Positions 38,947-47,882 are shown, counted from the stretch's first letter. The stretch: DNA of 64,000 nt from Candidatus Babelota bacterium (GCA_023379005.1 JAMCTG010000005.1:310001-374000), one strand, 5' to 3'. Numbers and translations are program-made. Notes: a model not told the origin generated them from the sequence alone.

Positions 38947-39240
38947 CTATTTACCTAAAAAAGTGTCCTGAACATCTATACCCAATTTAACCAACAATTC
39001 TTTTTTATTAAGTTCTGTGGCTATCTTTATCTTTTTTAGCGGATTTGTATGTCCAGAGACAATAGTTATGTCCGATTGTTTAATACCTAACGTTTTGGAT
39101 AAATATTTAATTAGCTCTTCGTTTGCCTTCCCTTTTTCAGGCTTACTCCTTACATAACACTTAATTTTGCCAGATTTATCTAAAATAACGTCTTGTTTAG
39201 AGGCGTTTGGCATAACTTTTATATCTAAAATAATGGTCAT
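38947..39240 (-). CDS. DUF167 (YggU-like) small protein
   Basis: 97 aa. The family pattern is clear: V-M-P-N-A-S-K, then K-C-Y-V-R-S-K-P-E-K-G-K-A-N-E-E-L-I-K-Y-L-S-K, then I-V-S-G-H-T-N-P-L-K-K-I. Function unknown, soluble. Probably cotranscribed with the PilC gene, with which it has no known functional link. Confidence 0.88.
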   Translation of the reverse strand: MTIILDIKVMPNASKQDVILDKSGKIKCYVRSKPEKGKANEELIKYLSKTLGIKQSDITIVSGHTNPLKKIKIATELNKKELLVKLGIDVQDTFLGK

Positions 39241-39447
39241 AATTTTACCATTTTTTTAACCGAAAAATCACAGTTTATCCTTATTTTTTGTTTAAAAATT
39301 AGCATATTTTCAATATTTAATTTGTTGCATAAACTGGCAAATAATTTATATTTAGTCTACAATTTCTCGATTGCATCGAGACAATAGACTTAAAATATGA
39401 TAGATTAAAACTAAATAAAAAAGTATTGAAATCTCAAGAATTAAGCT

Positions 39448-39540
39448 GGAGAGATGGCTGAGTGGTCTAAAGCGCTTGCCTGCTAAGCAAGAGTCTGAAT
39501 AAAATCGGACGCGAGGGTTCGAATCCCTCTCTCTCCACCA
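39448..39540 (+). tRNA. tRNA-Ser(GCU)
   Basis: 93 nt, class II with long variable arm, encoded CCA. Acceptor GGAGAGA/TCTCTCC; anticodon GCT in loop CTGCTAA. Confidence 0.94.
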
Positions 39541-39606
39541 GTCATTTCCTACGGAAATGCCTGGCAGGCCAGTTTTTCGTAGCTTGTTTACGAGCGAAGT
39601 AGAACC
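39538..39606 (+). repeat. tRNA-linked palindromic repeat, copy 2 (composite)
   Basis: First palindrome 39538-39564: CCAGTCATTTCC, loop TAC, GGAAATGCCTGG (one mismatch), starting with the tRNA CCA. Then CAGGCCAG and a second palindrome, TTCGTAGCTTG...CGAGCGAAGTAG (about 39576-39602). The second part recurs almost identically after tRNA-Ser(UGA). Confidence 0.8.
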
Positions 39607-39623
39607 AGCTTTTGAAAATTTAC

Positions 39624-39700
39624 GCGCCCATAGCTCAACTGGATAGAGCGTCAGACTACGGATCTGAAGGTTGGGGGTTCGACTCCTCCTGGGCGCACCA
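39624..39700 (+). tRNA. tRNA-Arg(ACG)
   Basis: 77 nt with encoded CCA. Acceptor GCGCCCA/TGGGCGC; anticodon ACG in loop CTACGGA. Needs A34-to-inosine editing by TadA. Confidence 0.94.
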
Positions 39701-39722
39701 GTCATTTCTCAGAAATGACTGG
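39698..39722 (+). repeat. tRNA-linked palindrome, copy 3 (with tRNA-Arg)
   Basis: CCAGTCATTTCT, one-base loop, AGAAATGACTGG: perfect 12-bp arms. Starts with the tRNA CCA and is followed by CAGGCCAG. Confidence 0.85.
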
Positions 39723-39807
39723 CAGGCCAGTCAAATATTTAATAGAGCCAATCAATTTTGGCAGGCCAGCTAACTTTAAATAGCAAATATTAAAAGTTAA
39801 AAAAAAT

Positions 39808-40050
39808 ATGTTTTATGTATATTATCTAAAATCAGAATCTTTTCCCGAAAAAACATATATAGGTTTTACTTCTAATTTAAAGCAACGATTATTAGATCAT
39901 AATTCTGGTAAATCTGTATACACTAAGGAATTTAAACCTTGGAATTTGATTGGATTTTTAGGATTTAATCAACGAGATAAAGCATTAAAATTTGAACAGC
40001 ACTTAAAATCAAATGCGGGTAGAATATTCTTAAAACGATATTTTAAATAA
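39808..40050 (+). CDS. GIY-YIG domain small endonuclease-like protein
   Basis: 80 aa. F-Y-V-Y-Y-L-K-S at the start is the GIY strand and Y-I-G-F-T the YIG strand, followed by N-L-K-Q-R-L-L-D-H-N with the catalytic Arg region, and E-Q-H-L-K-S near the end with the metal-binding Glu. Single-domain members (UPF0213/YhbQ type) are widespread, role uncertain. It sits among tRNA genes with palindromic repeats, which raises the question of a link with those repeats (inference only). Confidence 0.8.
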   Translation: MFYVYYLKSESFPEKTYIGFTSNLKQRLLDHNSGKSVYTKEFKPWNLIGFLGFNQRDKALKFEQHLKSNAGRIFLKRYFK

Positions 40051-40148
40051 AAGAATTCTTATAAAACTTCTTTTGACATTGAGATTTTTTAAAATTTATA
40101 TTAAATTAGCTTAATAATTTGAAATTTTAATCACAATTTGTAGATCAC

Positions 40149-40240
40149 GGAGAGATGGCAGAGTGGTCGAATGCGGCGGTCTTGAAAACCGTTATTCCGG
40201 GTGACCGGAATCGAGGGTTCGAATCCCTCTCTCTCCTCCA
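40149..40240 (+). tRNA. tRNA-Ser(UGA)
   Basis: 92 nt, class II, encoded CCA. Acceptor GGAGAGA/TCTCTCC; anticodon TGA in loop CTTGAAA; the base before CCA is T. Confidence 0.93.
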
Positions 40241-40326
40241 GTCATTTCTTGCAGAAATGACTGGCAGGCCAGTTTCTTTAATGGCAGGCCTGTTCTTCGT
40301 AGCTCGTTTGCGAGCGAAGTAGAACC
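40238..40326 (+). repeat. tRNA-linked palindromic repeat, copy 4 (composite)
   Basis: First palindrome 40238-40264: CCAGTCATTTCT, loop TGC, AGAAATGACTGG. Then GGCAGGCC twice, and TTCGTAGCTCG...CGAGCGAAGTAG (about 40295-40322). It ends 7 bases before the stop of the convergent ABC gene. Confidence 0.82.
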
Positions 40327-40332
40327 AGTTTA

Positions 40333-42183
40333 CTACTCTTCTATTGGCACTTTTCCAGCAATCAAATTTTTGTAATATTCAGATTTTTGTAATAACTCTT
40401 CAGTTTTGTAAAACTTCATTTGTTTTTCTTGACCAAACAATGAGAAATCTAAAATCCCAACTGCATCACTCAAAGTTTTTATTCTATGCGCAATAACAAA
40501 CGTCACTGCATTTTTTGCCAATGTTAAAATCATTCTAGTTATTGCACGTTCACTTACTTCATCCAAGCTACTTGTAGGTTCGTCAATCAAAATTAGTAGT
40601 GGTTTATAATATTGAGCGCGCAAATATAAGCTTGCAAAATTTAGTCTTTGCCTTTGTCCACCAGAAAGATTTAATCCACCTTCACCGATTAAAGTTTGAA
40701 GACCATTTTTGTCTTTGAAAAGAGACCAGAGGCCAACAGCTTCTAAAATATTAATTAATAATTCATCAGAATAAATCGTAGAATATTCAGGTAGCCCAAA
40801 AAGTAAATTATATTGCAAAGTTCCTCTCAAATTTGTAGCAATCTGACCTTGCATACAAATTAAAGATTTTCTTTCATGGTCACCAATATTGTAAATATCT
40901 ATGCCATTAATTAAAATTTTTCCTTGCGCCGGTTTAAGTTGCCCACCAAAAATGGAAATAAAAGTTGTTTTTCCCGCACCAGATGGCCCAATAATTCCAT
41001 ATAATTTGTTGTTTTCTGATTTTGGTAAATTAAGATGAAGGCTATGACCATCAAAAATTCTTGCGCCGCTAAAATAATCGAAATAAATATTATCTGCTAA
41101 TATATCGATATTACTTTCAGATTTTATTTTTTCTAATTCATTATCATCAAGAATATGTTCCAAAACTGGGTAAGTTTGTCTGCCAAAAGTTTTTATAAAT
41201 TCATAGAAATCTGTAATTCTGGAGTAGGACCTCAAAAAATATCTTATGGGATTTGCTAATTTAAGAATTTCACCCGTTCCTCTTAAATATGTAAGAATTA
41301 AAGTTGAACCCATAATAGGACTAATTTTGCCTATTTTAATTAAATTAAGAACATAAAATCCAAAAATTCCTAATATAATCACATAAAAAATCCAAAAACC
41401 GAGCCTTACTAAATTATAATTTGAATATAAAATGATTTCAGATTCCATTAAATTGTTATGCTTAGATTCAATTTTTTTTATTATATAAGAGCTTGCAAAA
41501 ACAGATCTTATCAAATTAACCTGCGCCAAACTTTCTATACTAACTGCTTTTAAAGCATCATCTGCCTTATTTACCGTTTTTTCGTACTCTAAAATTATTA
41601 TCGTTATTATATAACTACTAAAAATTGAAAAAATTAATAATAAAAAAAATGTAATAATGCCAAGTCTTAGATCGAATAAAGAAGTAGAAATAATAACTGA
41701 AAGTACCCCAACAATTGTTGGAAAAATATCTTCTAAAGAATCTAATAAATCTTCATACGCATAAGCGGTTCTATTAATTTTGCCAATTATTGTACCGCTT
41801 ACTCGATAAGCATGGTAAATAGGGTCAACAATTATAAAAAATTTATGGGCATGATATTGTATGCTAGCTACAATGCGGGAAAATAAAATACCATTGAATA
41901 TTTTTTTATAATAATCGAGCAAAAGAACTAATATCCAAATAAAAAGAATAGCAATAAAAAGTAATGCACTTCTTTTATCAATAACAACACCTATTAAAAT
42001 TGGAAATAAAGTTTTAAAAATTTCGCTTACCAAAACAGCAAAAATTATGAATGCCATATATAATTTTTGCTCAAAAATAATGGCCCACCAAGGTTTTTTT
42101 AAATCAAGCGGCAAAATTCCTATTTTTTTGCTAAAAGACGACTTTTTTTGGATAAAAGAGAGAATCAAATTTTTAAAGGACAT
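40333..42183 (-). CDS. ABC exporter-type transporter with fused membrane and ATPase domains
   Basis: 616 aa. Residues 1-330 hold about six membrane helices (type IV exporter fold). The ATPase follows: Walker A GPSGAGKT at 399-406, Q-loop in C-M-Q-G-Q, signature LSGGQ at 506-510, Walker B I-L-I-D-E-P at 531-536, and an A-H-R H-loop near 575. Half-transporters of this type act as dimers and export lipids, peptides or drugs. Substrate unknown. Single gene between a tRNA repeat and the secreted-protein operon. Confidence 0.9.
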   Translation of the reverse strand: MSFKNLILSFIQKKSSFSKKIGILPLDLKKPWWAIIFEQKLYMAFIIFAVLVSEIFKTLFPILIGVVIDKRSALLFIAILFIWILVLLLDYYKKIFNGILFSRIVASIQYHAHKFFIIVDPIYHAYRVSGTIIGKINRTAYAYEDLLDSLEDIFPTIVGVLSVIISTSLFDLRLGIITFFLLLIFSIFSSYIITIIILEYEKTVNKADDALKAVSIESLAQVNLIRSVFASSYIIKKIESKHNNLMESEIILYSNYNLVRLGFWIFYVIILGIFGFYVLNLIKIGKISPIMGSTLILTYLRGTGEILKLANPIRYFLRSYSRITDFYEFIKTFGRQTYPVLEHILDDNELEKIKSESNIDILADNIYFDYFSGARIFDGHSLHLNLPKSENNKLYGIIGPSGAGKTTFISIFGGQLKPAQGKILINGIDIYNIGDHERKSLICMQGQIATNLRGTLQYNLLFGLPEYSTIYSDELLINILEAVGLWSLFKDKNGLQTLIGEGGLNLSGGQRQRLNFASLYLRAQYYKPLLILIDEPTSSLDEVSERAITRMILTLAKNAVTFVIAHRIKTLSDAVGILDFSLFGQEKQMKFYKTEELLQKSEYYKNLIAGKVPIEE

Positions 42184-42352
42184 TAGATTAACCTCTAAAA
42201 TTGTAAAATCTTGGTTGATGATATCAAATTTGTGGCTTAATAAACAATGAAATCATTATATAAGAATTTTATGAAAAAAAACTCTTGCTTTTTTAAAACT
42301 TGATCTGTTAATTTTATATTTGAATATAATAAAATAAAAATAGGACAATGAT

Positions 42353-42889
42353 ATGAAGAAAATCAATTATATATTTTTTACTTATTTGATAATTATCTTT
42401 GGCTTAAATAATATTTTTGCTGCTGATTTAGATTTAACTACAAAACAATTTTATTTAGGGCTAGCTATTTCAAAATCACTTAAGTTGGTGCCTGATATTT
42501 TAAATTTAAAAACTAAAGTTGAAAATATTAAAGATAGGGATATTCCTTGTATTAAAGATCCAACTAAAACCACAAGTGAAAAATTACTGTGCGCACAAAA
42601 AATTATTTCGATATTAGATGAGGTCAGTTCACTTATTGGGGAACTTTTAGCCAAACCGAATTCAATAGATCCTAAAAAAACAACACCTGGAATTATAACT
42701 GAATTAGTAAGAGGATTTTCGACTGAAGAAAATGCAAAAAAATTGGCATCAACTGGTTTAACATTGTTGGATGTTATAAAAGTATTAAAAGAAATTAATA
42801 ATTTACTTGGAAAAATAGCGGAACGAGAAGAAGGAACTATATTGGAAGGTTCACCAGCGATAGAACCAGCCGAAAAAGCGACAATTTAA
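42353..42889 (+). CDS. Secreted protein, first gene of a small-secreted-protein operon
   Basis: 178 aa. Signal peptide 1-24 ending F-A-A. The mature region is helical with two Cys (CIKD and LLCAQ) that could form a disulfide, followed by a Leu-rich helix repeat-like stretch. No recognised motif. First of six plus-strand genes spaced 2-29 bases. Confidence 0.65.
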   Translation: MKKINYIFFTYLIIIFGLNNIFAADLDLTTKQFYLGLAISKSLKLVPDILNLKTKVENIKDRDIPCIKDPTKTTSEKLLCAQKIISILDEVSSLIGELLAKPNSIDPKKTTPGIITELVRGFSTEENAKKLASTGLTLLDVIKVLKEINNLLGKIAEREEGTILEGSPAIEPAEKATI

Positions 42890-42902
42890 TAATAGGAAAA
42901 AT

Positions 42903-43229
42903 ATGAAAAAAGTTTTTAAAATAATACTTTTGTTATCGACTATTCAAGGTTTGATATTTGCTCAAGAAAGACGAATTCCGGGACTAGGTCAAAATCAGGG
43001 AGATGTTGTTTTGTATCCAACCGATCGTCCTCGAGAATCTGTTGTTGAAAACATAAAAAAACAATATGCAGAAACAGAAAAAAAATATTATCAATTAAAG
43101 AATGAATTAAAAAATTTGAACATGGATGAAAGAAAAAAACGCCAACAAGAATTTAACGACCTATTAGAAAAATATTTAAATTTAAAAAAATATCTTGAAC
43201 AAGAAGATATTTTTGGATTTGTAGTTTAA
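42903..43229 (+). CDS. Secreted coiled-coil protein
   Basis: 108 aa, signal peptide 1-21 ending L-I-F-A-Q. A short Pro/Gly-rich section follows (R-R-I-P-G-L-G), then from residue ~55 a highly charged coiled coil (Q-Y-A-E-T-E-K-K-Y). Function unknown; see the operon finding. Confidence 0.62.
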   Translation: MKKVFKIILLLSTIQGLIFAQERRIPGLGQNQGDVVLYPTDRPRESVVENIKKQYAETEKKYYQLKNELKNLNMDERKKRQQEFNDLLEKYLNLKKYLEQEDIFGFVV

Positions 43230-43251
43230 AAATAAAAAAGAGGGAGAGTGG

Positions 43252-43692
43252 ATGAAAATAGGGTATTTATTATTAACGTCGATTTTGACAGTTAATTTGT
43301 TAGCACAAACGACTAGGCAAAAATTACAACAAAATTTTGATGAAGCAAGAATACATATAAATCAAGAAATTGATAGGTTACAAAGAGAATTACAAGACAT
43401 CAACGAAAAGTACGAAGCTAAATGGAGAGACTTTAAGAATTTACCGACATTTGATTGGCCATGGAAAAAATCTCAAGTAACAGGTGCTGGAGATTTTGCT
43501 TCACAAATTTTACCTTTAAAATTGAGAGCCGAAGCTCTTCAGGCACAAATAATTGCATTGGCAACTAAAGCAAAAGGTTTATTTGTCAATTATGTAGGAG
43601 AAGCTAAACAAAAAGTTGAAGAAACAATTAACAAATTAAAATCACAAGCATCAAATTTAAAACAAAAATTTGATGCAGCATCTAAAAAATAA
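43252..43692 (+). CDS. Secreted coiled-coil protein with a DWPWK motif
   Basis: 146 aa. Signal peptide M-K-I-G-Y-L-L-L-T-S-I-L-T-V-N-L-L-A-Q. Two coiled-coil stretches flank a conserved loop at 64-75, L-P-T-F-D-W-P-W-K-K-S-Q. The same loop occurs in the 973-residue protein at 44946-47867. AGGGAGAG before the ATG is a strong ribosome binding site. Function unknown. Confidence 0.65.
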   Translation: MKIGYLLLTSILTVNLLAQTTRQKLQQNFDEARIHINQEIDRLQRELQDINEKYEAKWRDFKNLPTFDWPWKKSQVTGAGDFASQILPLKLRAEALQAQIIALATKAKGLFVNYVGEAKQKVEETINKLKSQASNLKQKFDAASKK

Positions 43693-43707
43693 ATAGAAAG
43701 GGATAAT

Positions 43708-44118
43708 ATGAAAATAAGTAAATTAATTTTTGCATCAATGTTTGCAGCAAATCTGTTTGCAGCTCAAGAAGATGTTGCTTTGCATATTGATCAAGAAATA
43801 GCTATAGCAAGAGAAAATTTACAAAAAATTAGAGAAAAATATGCAGATAAATTAAAGCAAATGTATGAAAGTCTTCCATTCTATAAAAAAGCAGAATTGG
43901 GACTTCAATTATTGGCGGCGAAAGCGGAAGCGGATTACTATTTAGCAAAAATAAAAAAACTATCAGATGATGCAAAAGCTTTAATTTCAAATTTATCTGC
44001 CGAAGCTCAAACAAAATTTGCCTCTGCGCGACGAGAAATTGAAAATTTAAAATCAAAAGCTTTGAATTTAAAGAATAATTTTGAATCAGCGATAGCTGAA
44101 AGTAAAAAGAAAGAATAA
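43708..44118 (+). CDS. Secreted coiled-coil protein
   Basis: 136 aa. Signal peptide similar to the neighbours (M-K-I-S-K-L-I-F-A-S-M-F-A-A-N-L-F-A-A). Two helical segments around a short Y-E-S-L-P-F-Y-K-K loop; the same design as the gene upstream but without the Trp motif. GGGAT before the ATG. Likely paralogue of 43252-43692. Confidence 0.62.
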   Translation: MKISKLIFASMFAANLFAAQEDVALHIDQEIAIARENLQKIREKYADKLKQMYESLPFYKKAELGLQLLAAKAEADYYLAKIKKLSDDAKALISNLSAEAQTKFASARREIENLKSKALNLKNNFESAIAESKKKE

Positions 44119-44120
44119 TT

Positions 44121-44453
44121 ATGAAAATTATATATTTAATTTTTGCTTCAATTTTTATGGCAAATTTATCTGCCGTCGTGACAGTAGAATTAAATCAACA
44201 AGCTATAGATCAAATTAAAGATTCATTTAAAAAAATGTTGGAAAATTACGAAAAGCAAAAAAGTGAAGCTGAAGCCGAATTAAATAAGGCAGGATTAGAA
44301 GAAGGCAAGAAGATTCAATTATTAGCACAAAAAGCAATGGCTGAAATTGGCTACAAAGCTACAGAAGCTTATGTTAAAACGCTTGAAGATGAAACAAAAA
44401 AAGCTACAGCTACAGCAACTGCAACTAAAAAACCACTTAGATTAACTTTATAA
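44121..44453 (+). CDS. Secreted coiled-coil protein
   Basis: 110 aa. Signal peptide M-K-I-I-Y-L-I-F-A-S-I-F-M-A-N-L-S-A, almost the same as the gene upstream. The mature part is an Ala/Lys/Glu-rich helix. Starts 2 bases after the preceding stop. A Thr-Ala repeat (TATATATK) precedes the C-terminus. Confidence 0.6.
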   Translation: MKIIYLIFASIFMANLSAVVTVELNQQAIDQIKDSFKKMLENYEKQKSEAEAELNKAGLEEGKKIQLLAQKAMAEIGYKATEAYVKTLEDETKKATATATATKKPLRLTL

Positions 44454-44482
44454 AATTTTATTTTTAAAAAAAAGGAGAATAA

Positions 44483-44890
44483 ATGAAGAATAAAATATTA
44501 ATGACAATCTTATTAACTGCAAGTTTGTCGTTAAAAGCTGCAGGAGAAATGAACATACTGCCATACGATATTGAAGAACAAGCTCAAAAGGCAGCATCAG
44601 AATTAGGATATAATTTATCTAATTATAAAACTTGTGATGCATTATTCAGTCTACAAAAAGATTTGGCTGCTAAAGAAAGAAGAGTTATCAGACAAATAGG
44701 TGAACAACCAGCTAGAATCTCAAGAGTTGCACTTCCAAATGTAACAAAATATACAAATGAAGCTGCAAATATAAGAACATTAATCACCTATGTCAGTCGT
44801 AAATTAACACAACTTGGCTGCGTTGAAAGAAAAAGACCAGGACAAGGTGGAAGTGGTGAAAGAAAATTACTTGGAAGCAATGAAAAATAA
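44483..44890 (+). CDS. Secreted protein, last gene of the small-secreted-protein operon
   Basis: 135 aa. Signal peptide 1-19; the mature part has two Cys (K-T-C-D and L-G-C-V) and a Gly/Arg/Lys-rich tail. AAAGGAG before the ATG. No recognised family. A strong bidirectional terminator follows. Confidence 0.62.
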   Translation: MKNKILMTILLTASLSLKAAGEMNILPYDIEEQAQKAASELGYNLSNYKTCDALFSLQKDLAAKERRVIRQIGEQPARISRVALPNVTKYTNEAANIRTLITYVSRKLTQLGCVERKRPGQGGSGERKLLGSNEK

Positions 44891-44906
44891 ATTAGTTTTA
44901 AAATAA

Positions 44907-44942
44907 AAACAAGGGGGCATGAAATTTCATGCCCCCTTGTTT
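44907..44942. terminator. Bidirectional terminator, perfect 36-bp palindrome
   Basis: Arms AAACAAGGGGGCATGAAA and TTTCATGCCCCCTTGTTT, no mismatch and no loop bases beyond the palindrome. It separates the convergent secreted-protein operons. The A-rich arms serve as T-runs on both strands. Confidence 0.85.
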
Positions 44943-44945
44943 ATG

Positions 44946-47867
44946 TTAAAGTTTTAGTGCAGATTTTACTTTATCAACAATTTGTTTACCAATCGCTTCT
45001 ACGCTGTTTGCAAGATCTTTAAAGTCAATTGCCACTGTGATATTTTCATCTTTTCCAAATAACGTAAGTGTCATGTTAAGACTCGGCAATTTACCCCCAA
45101 CAATTTCTTGTAAGCTACCATGGAAATTTAGATCTTTAATTGCAAATCCATTAATGACGTTTACCGCAACAAATTTTCCACCTTGATAAACGACAGCAGA
45201 TGTACCTTTTAACACACCTTCTGTAACTTTTCTTGCTGCAACATCAGTAATTTTATCTGCGGCAACAAGAACTCCTGCTGCTGTTTTTTGCGCTGCAGTT
45301 AAAATTCCCGAAGCAGTAGCTTGAGCAGCTTTTAATACACCAAGTGCAGTTTCTCTAGAAGCTATTAAAGTTCCTTTGGCTGTTTGCAAAGCAGTCCATC
45401 TAATTCCGTAATCTGGTCCTCTAGTAGTTTGTGAATCTTTCCATGGCCAATCAACTTTTGGCAAACCGTTAAACCAATTATTTAAATCATCAATTTGTCT
45501 TTGAATATTATTAATATCATTATTTAATTTGTTTACAGTATCCTGTGCACCTTGAAGCTTACTATTGGACTCTGCTTTAGCAGCGTCTAAATCTCTTTGT
45601 GCTTTTGCATTGCTATTTTTAATTTCCACTTGGGCATCATCAAATGCTTTATCAGCGTCGGCTTTAGCCTGATCAATTTTTTGTTGAACTATTTGAAGCT
45701 GATTAATAATTACTTGGCTTAAATAATCCTGAAGTTCATTATGGAATTTAATATCTACTGTAAAGTCTGGATGTTTCCAACCACCTCCAGATTTTGCATC
45801 TAATGTTCCTGTGAATTTATCACCAAATAATTTTGTCTCTGTATGTAGATCGAAACCTTCTTTTAATGAAAGAACTAATCGAGTTTCCGATTCTAAAACA
45901 TTTTTAATTTTAATTAGACCAGAAAAATATACATGTTGTTGTTCTAATGTTGCTGCAACACTGCAATAAACTCCATCTTTAGTTTGTCCCGGAACTCTTG
46001 TTGTGCTACCTGTAATTGTAATCCAATCACCAATATTTAATGTTTGGAAATAGGCATCGAACATAAAACCGGTTGCTTGGACATTCATAGACATACTTGT
46101 TTCATGCCCCAAGACTCGCAATGTGCCTTTCATTGTCATGCCCGGATTAATTGTCTCTTGACCGACAGTAACAGAACCGCTACCCACAGGCAGAACTTTG
46201 TATTCTACATCTTTGATAGCAAGGTCTGGAAGATTATCTGCTTGAATTTTTTTACCAGCAACATTATCGGCCATTTTTTGACAAACACTTGCAATATCTT
46301 GCAATGTTAATTCGCCATCTAGTTTGCCAGAAATATATGATTCTTGTGGTTTTACTGTATTAAAATTTCCTGCTAAAACAATTATTTTAGTTGGTGTAAG
46401 TTCAAATCTACCTGAAAGTCCCATACCACTTGGCAAGTGTGAAACTAAAAATTCAGGTATATTAACATTTAAATTAACACTTAGGTCACACATGTTAAAA
46501 CCTTTGACGCCAAATGCATTATTGTAACAACCTTGCATAGCGCCAGTTATTTTAACATCGGTAGCGCTTAACTCAGGTGCAAATTTAAATACAACTGGTT
46601 GATCACCTTTATTAAGAACAACATTTAAATCAAATTCTAAAACTGCAGATGGCTTTGCAGTAAGAATTAAAGATGCGCCCCCGCCTTTAATTGCATCACC
46701 TTTATTAAGACCTGGAATTTCTCCACTAAAAGTTACTTTAACTTGCGAATCCCTAATTTTATCAGCGATACTTGCTGCAACAGTTGCTTTTGCTGAGCCT
46801 ACTAACTGTTTGACGCCTGCATCTTTTGTAACTTTATAGTCTTGAAAATCAGCCTGTATTGTAAGGCCTGCTGGTACAGAATTTCCTTTGGAATCTGTAA
46901 GTTGTTGACTTGATATTACAATTTTACCGTTTGTTAATTCTAAATTATCAAATATGGAAGGAAGTCCTTTAAAAGTTTGCGACAATTTCCAATTTACAGG
47001 AGTTTGCGCAAACATAGCTAATGGCCCAGCTCCTAATGGTATTATTATGCCAGCATTGAATGTTTGATCTGCAATTTTAGCTTCACCCGAAATTTCTAAA
47101 CCAGTAAGGGATTTACCTCCCACTGTTTTTCTAGCTAAATCGAAACCTCCAGATAAAATTGAAATGTCTCTGACAACAGAAACACTATTTAAACCAGGAA
47201 TGGATGAAAATGGTTTAAATTCTTTATTAAATTGCCCCATTAAGGAGGTTTCTGTAGGATTTCTTTTCAATGATATGCTTGCATCTAAATCATTATATTT
47301 ACCAGCACCGACAAGTTCATATTTATGTAATTTGGGCTGCAACATTAATGATAATGAAGTTAAATTTATGCCTTTGAATAAAAAATTACTCACAGACCCA
47401 ATTAATGTTGGATTTGCTGCATTTAATTCACCTGAAAGAGTTGTGTCAAAAGTACCTGCTTCTGGCACATTTAAACTTGCAGATGCATTTACAGCAACAG
47501 ATGCGCTTTGTAAAACTCCTGGATTTGGATTTAATACTAGATCATTGCCTTGCTTTTCGACGAGTGCATAAATAGTTTTTGTAGCTAAATTTGGTAACGC
47601 TTTGAATGTATAAACTTTGCCCATTGTTCCAACAGTTTTATTAGGAACAAGATAAATTTGTGGATATTCGGCAAACTTTAAAATGTCAGATGCAGAACTT
47701 TGAGGAGCCAATTCATTTAAAGATGTTTTCATAACATCCACTTTTTGTTCTGTTACTGAATAATAAATTGTTTGAGTGGTATTATTTTTTATTTCAAAAT
47801 TTATGTTCTGAGCAAATAGACAAAATTGTATTAATGAAAAATAAAATATTCTTTTAAAAAACTTCAC
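44946..47867 (-). CDS. Large secreted beta-rich protein with hendecad repeat segment
   Basis: 973 aa. Signal peptide 1-19, then N-F-E-I-K-N-N-T-T-Q-T-I-Y-Y-S-V, a domain opening shared with other secreted proteins here. Residues ~120-720 are repeated beta strands with conserved Gly/Pro turns. From about 740 there is a coiled coil, then L-P-K-V-D-W-P-W-K-D-S-Q, then four 11-residue repeats (see finding) and a final beta segment. Last gene of the BI-1/Cache operon, with the terminator next to it. No family recognised; likely surface or host-directed. Confidence 0.65.
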   Translation of the reverse strand: MKFFKRIFYFSLIQFCLFAQNINFEIKNNTTQTIYYSVTEQKVDVMKTSLNELAPQSSASDILKFAEYPQIYLVPNKTVGTMGKVYTFKALPNLATKTIYALVEKQGNDLVLNPNPGVLQSASVAVNASASLNVPEAGTFDTTLSGELNAANPTLIGSVSNFLFKGINLTSLSLMLQPKLHKYELVGAGKYNDLDASISLKRNPTETSLMGQFNKEFKPFSSIPGLNSVSVVRDISILSGGFDLARKTVGGKSLTGLEISGEAKIADQTFNAGIIIPLGAGPLAMFAQTPVNWKLSQTFKGLPSIFDNLELTNGKIVISSQQLTDSKGNSVPAGLTIQADFQDYKVTKDAGVKQLVGSAKATVAASIADKIRDSQVKVTFSGEIPGLNKGDAIKGGGASLILTAKPSAVLEFDLNVVLNKGDQPVVFKFAPELSATDVKITGAMQGCYNNAFGVKGFNMCDLSVNLNVNIPEFLVSHLPSGMGLSGRFELTPTKIIVLAGNFNTVKPQESYISGKLDGELTLQDIASVCQKMADNVAGKKIQADNLPDLAIKDVEYKVLPVGSGSVTVGQETINPGMTMKGTLRVLGHETSMSMNVQATGFMFDAYFQTLNIGDWITITGSTTRVPGQTKDGVYCSVAATLEQQHVYFSGLIKIKNVLESETRLVLSLKEGFDLHTETKLFGDKFTGTLDAKSGGGWKHPDFTVDIKFHNELQDYLSQVIINQLQIVQQKIDQAKADADKAFDDAQVEIKNSNAKAQRDLDAAKAESNSKLQGAQDTVNKLNNDINNIQRQIDDLNNWFNGLPKVDWPWKDSQTTRGPDYGIRWTALQTAKGTLIASRETALGVLKAAQATASGILTAAQKTAAGVLVAADKITDVAARKVTEGVLKGTSAVVYQGGKFVAVNVINGFAIKDLNFHGSLQEIVGGKLPSLNMTLTLFGKDENITVAIDFKDLANSVEAIGKQIVDKVKSALKL

Positions 47868-47882
47868 TTTCTCTCCTCCATT

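Noticed and set aside
37757-39240. Full pilus or secretion operon
   Set aside because: Only the PilC-like gene is present; its neighbour is DUF167.
39352-39705. Minus-strand frame across two tRNA genes
   Set aside because: It is the antisense of tRNA-Ser and tRNA-Arg, a known artefact type.
42353-44890. CRISPR array
   Set aside because: No direct repeats with spacers were seen; the similarity is between genes, not repeats.
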